From: Micromonospora matsumotoense
GTDB lineage: Bacteria > Actinomycetota > Actinomycetes > Mycobacteriales > Micromonosporaceae
Length of the DNA stretch: 33,367 bases
Assembly: GCF_900091525.1 (NCBI RefSeq)
Contig: NZ_FMCU01000037.1
Location: 1 to 33,367, forward strand
Direction: 5' to 3'
How positions within the stretch are numbered: the stretch's first letter is position 1; the number at the start of each line of letters is the position of its first letter. Below, one piece after another: positions 30,893 through 33,367 of this stretch. The translations under genes were made by a program, and so were the position numbers. The notes below the pieces were generated by a model, which saw only the letters and a program-made list of their open reading frames with translations, was not told where the DNA came from and did not search any database.

Positions 30893-33367
30893 GTGCATCG
30901 TACGAACGTCCGCTGGGGCGGTCGATTGTCGGCGTCGGCCAGAGGGCTGGCCGCGACCGTGGCGCTCAGCCTGCCCCTGACGCTGGGCGGCCTGACCCTG
31001 GCAACCCCCGGGCCGGCCCTGGGCGCGCCGGCCGCGACGCAGAGTATCGCGGCCGCCGGACTTGACGGTGTGGCGGCCGGGAACGCCGCGATCACCTCGG
31101 TCGATCTGAGCGGGACGTGGAGCTTCACACCCGCGGGTCGGGCAACGACCTCGATCACGGTACCCGGCGGCGGCTGGTACAAGCAGGGCTTCACCGACGT
31201 GAACGAGGCGGTGTACTCGCGCAGCATCACCGTGCCGGACACGGGCCAGCCGCAGTCGACCTGGATCGAGTTCGGTGCCGTCAACCACCAGGCGACGCTG
31301 TCGGTCGACGGCCGGGTGGTGGCGACCCAGACGACCGCGTTCACCCCATCGAACTTCGACATCAGCAGCTACGCCGCACCGGGCACCACACACACGATCA
31401 GCGTGCAGGTGAAGGGCCGCGGTGCGCTGAAGGCGTCCGACGGCAAGTACCTGGTCCCCATAGCGGCCGACTGGTCCGAGGCGGTACCGCAGGGGATCTT
31501 CCGGTCCGCGTCCCTGCGGGTGTATCCGGCGGTATACGTCAGTGACACGTTCGTCCGCACCTCGGTGGCGAACCGCACGCTCAGCTACGACGTGTCGGTG
31601 ACCAACTCCTCGGCCGCGACCAGGACGGTCACCCTGACCGGGGCGCTCGCGTCCGACGGCGCGGGCTCCTTCAGCTATCCGCAACTGCCGCAGCAAACCG
31701 TGACGGTGGCGGCCCGTTCGACGGCGAAGGTCACTGTGGGTCCCGTGGCATGGGACCTCGGCACCACCTCGTACTGGTGGCCCAATGTGCCGTACCGGTC
31801 CGGCTACCGGGCCCAACTGCACCGCCTGGCGGTACACGCCACCGTCGACGACGGCCGCACCAGTGACGCCACGTACCGCTTCGGGTTCCGGGAGAGCACG
31901 CAGAACGGCGAGTACTACTACCTCAACGGCGCGCGGGTGAACTTCCGTGGCGACAGCCTGCAGGGTGCCGACTACGACCGGGTCAACAACGGCGGCAAGG
32001 GCGACGCGTACGACACCCTGCCCGGCTTCCTGCCCCCGTCGTCCGGCAACGGCGGCTGGCCGCAGGCGGTGGACAACTACCAGCGGCTCAACTACAACGT
32101 GGTACGCATGCACATGGAGCCGGCCAGCCCGTACATGCTCGACGTGGCCGACGAGATAGGCCTGATGATCATCGACGAGACCGCCATCCGCAGTGGTTCC
32201 CAGAACTTCGTGTCCGGACGCGACAACATGGTGGCCCACGCTCGTGCGCTGACCCTGCGCGACCGCAACCATCCGGCGATCATCCGCTGGAGTCAGATCA
32301 ACGAGCCCAGCTCCAACGCCAACGACTCACAGTCGTTCCAACAGGACCTGTACGCGGCGATGAACGGCAATGACGGCACCCGGCCGATCAGCATCGACGC
32401 CGGCATTGGCGCGGACTCGCCCAGCCGGTACCCGGCCATGACCTACCCCAACTTCGCCATCTTCGCGCACTACCTGGACGGTGTCGGCCGCTACGGCGAG
32501 GCCCTGAATCGCCATTCCGGGCGTCCGGACGGCGAAGGCGAGTACATCTGGCCTGCCTGCAGCACCAAGCAGGGCTTCACGTGGTTCGCGACGGCGACGG
32601 CGGCCAAGCGCGGCAAAGACGCCAGCGACCTGCGCCCGTACACGCTGCTGTCCGCCTGGGCCAGCGTCGTGCCCGGCGTGCGAACCACCGACTTCACCAC
32701 GGAGGAGAACACTCGCCCGGTCTACGGCGCGGACAACCTGCCCGACCCGTGGAGCAACCTGCAGATCCAGCGCGTGCAGGCGGCGTTCAACCCGGTGGCC
32801 GCGGTCGACCTTCCCTTCTGGTCTGCCTCCGGCAATTCGGACTCCAACGGCACCTTCCCGCTGCCGCAGGCGGTACCCAGCTACGCCCGCAACGCCACGG
32901 TCACCCGGAACATCACCGTGTTCAACGACGACTTCGCCGACACCTCGGTGGGCTTCACCTGGACCGCCCGGCTCGACAGCCCGACCGGCGCGGTCGTCGC
33001 GTCCGGCAGCACCAACCTGACCGTCCCACTCGGCTCACGGGTCACCCAGCCGGTGTCCTTCACCACCCCCAACACCGGCAGCCGCGTGTACCTGCAACTG
33101 TCGACCACCAAGGCCGGTAGCCCCGTCTTCACCGACGCGGTCGAATACTTCAACCTCACCGGAGGCAGCGGGACCGGACCCACACCGGGCACCTACCGCA
33201 TCGTCAACCGCAACAGCGGCAAACCCCTCGCCATCGCCGGCAACTCCACCGCCGACGGCGCCAAGACCGTCCAGCAGAGCGGCACCCCCACCTGGACGAT
33301 CAGCACCACCCAGGACGCCTACACCCTGCGCTACACCGCCTCCGGAAAGATGCTCGACGTCAACGCC
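30893..33367 (+). CDS. Secreted glycoside hydrolase family 2 protein with ricin-type domain (3' end cut off)
   Basis: GTG 30893 follows AGGAGGTAACC. The open frame runs 825 codons to the window edge without a stop. An N-terminal signal peptide (Arg-rich start, hydrophobic core VALSLPLTLGGLTLA, Ala-rich cut region near residue 45) is followed by a GH2 jelly-roll sugar-binding domain (about 75-215), an immunoglobulin-like domain (about 215-330) and the TIM barrel. The acid/base glutamate is E471 in SQINEPSS, and the nucleophile is probably E548 or E550 in DGEGEYIW. After a further beta domain, a linker (GSGTGPTPGTY) leads to the start of a ricin-type carbohydrate-binding domain (RIVNRNSGKPL). 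GH2 covers beta-galactosidases, mannosidases, glucuronidases and exo-glucosaminidases; the substrate cannot be told. It is unrelated to the biosynthetic cluster. Confidence 0.9.
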   Translation, partial: MHRTNVRWGGRLSASARGLAATVALSLPLTLGGLTLATPGPALGAPAATQSIAAAGLDGVAAGNAAITSVDLSGTWSFTPAGRATTSITVPGGGWYKQGFTDVNEAVYSRSITVPDTGQPQSTWIEFGAVNHQATLSVDGRVVATQTTAFTPSNFDISSYAAPGTTHTISVQVKGRGALKASDGKYLVPIAADWSEAVPQGIFRSASLRVYPAVYVSDTFVRTSVANRTLSYDVSVTNSSAATRTVTLTGALASDGAGSFSYPQLPQQTVTVAARSTAKVTVGPVAWDLGTTSYWWPNVPYRSGYRAQLHRLAVHATVDDGRTSDATYRFGFRESTQNGEYYYLNGARVNFRGDSLQGADYDRVNNGGKGDAYDTLPGFLPPSSGNGGWPQAVDNYQRLNYNVVRMHMEPASPYMLDVADEIGLMIIDETAIRSGSQNFVSGRDNMVAHARALTLRDRNHPAIIRWSQINEPSSNANDSQSFQQDLYAAMNGNDGTRPISIDAGIGADSPSRYPAMTYPNFAIFAHYLDGVGRYGEALNRHSGRPDGEGEYIWPACSTKQGFTWFATATAAKRGKDASDLRPYTLLSAWASVVPGVRTTDFTTEENTRPVYGADNLPDPWSNLQIQRVQAAFNPVAAVDLPFWSASGNSDSNGTFPLPQAVPSYARNATVTRNITVFNDDFADTSVGFTWTARLDSPTGAVVASGSTNLTVPLGSRVTQPVSFTTPNTGSRVYLQLSTTKAGSPVFTDAVEYFNLTGGSGTGPTPGTYRIVNRNSGKPLAIAGNSTADGAKTVQQSGTPTWTISTTQDAYTLRYTASGKMLDVNA

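Overview
This is high-GC actinomycete DNA with strong G/C bias at third codon positions, GTG/TTG starts and SARP-type regulation. It is most likely from Micromonospora or a relative; the genus is an inference. The core, about 2.3-28.7 kb, reads as a biosynthetic cluster. Its gene set best fits a long-chain aliphatic azoxy (N=N-oxide) natural product of the elaiomycin/maniwamycin/jietacin kind, with a valanimycin-like (Vlm) nitrogen-nitrogen bond pathway. No product has been shown; the assignment rests on gene content and recalled family knowledge.

Layout. 0-2.3 kb: a tiny secreted protein and a decayed IS6-like element with an inverted copy of its end. 2.3-7.1 kb (+): ACP, one-module PKS (KS-AT-ACP, malonyl-type AT) and acyl-CoA ligase. 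7.2-9.0 kb (+): XRE/MmyB-type regulator and SARP activator. 9.08-9.17 kb (-): a serine-type tRNA gene with no normal anticodon loop, followed by its own terminator. 9.37-10.57 kb (+): a DUF2156 aminoacyl-tRNA-dependent transferase (VlmA-like) and a 53-residue protein. 10.59-11.96 kb: an intact IS701-family element. 12.1-22.7 kb (-): one long operon, in transcription order aldehyde dehydrogenase/acyl reductase, acyl-CoA-dehydrogenase-like flavoprotein (N-hydroxylase candidate), class III aminotransferase, SRPBCC protein, small membrane protein (VlmO-like candidate), flavin reductase, ferritin-like diiron oxygenase (VlmB-like), KAS III, ACP, KAS II, InhA-type enoyl reductase, MaoC. 22.9-28.7 kb: HTH-less MmyB-domain protein, small membrane protein, fatty acid desaturase with FkbM methyltransferase, MFS exporter and type II thioesterase. 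28.9-30.6 kb: a decayed transposase, a 3' fragment of tRNA-Arg and a hypothetical gene. 30.9 kb to the end: a secreted glycoside hydrolase family 2 protein, cut by the window edge.

Proposed logic. The FAS-like enzymes build an acyl chain; the reductase and aminotransferase turn it into a fatty amine; the flavoprotein with flavin reductase hydroxylates the nitrogen; the VlmA-like enzyme adds serine from seryl-tRNA; the membrane protein and diiron enzyme convert the O-seryl hydroxylamine to hydrazine and then azoxy. The ligase and PKS module could extend the serine carboxyl by two carbons, FkbM could O-methylate and the desaturase could add the alkene.

Two regulatory codes are visible. Triple CTGAY direct repeats with exact 11-bp period lie 10 bases from a CANNNT -10 in front of the long operon, the desaturase operon and the tRNA gene, as expected for SARP control. 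A second palindrome, related to GGCAATTAC with a 7-base spacer and its mirror, occurs five times near the SARP gene, the HTH-less regulator, the small membrane protein and the exporter/thioesterase pair. The main novelty is a dedicated, apparently non-decoding tRNA-Ser under cluster control beside a seryl-tRNA-consuming enzyme.
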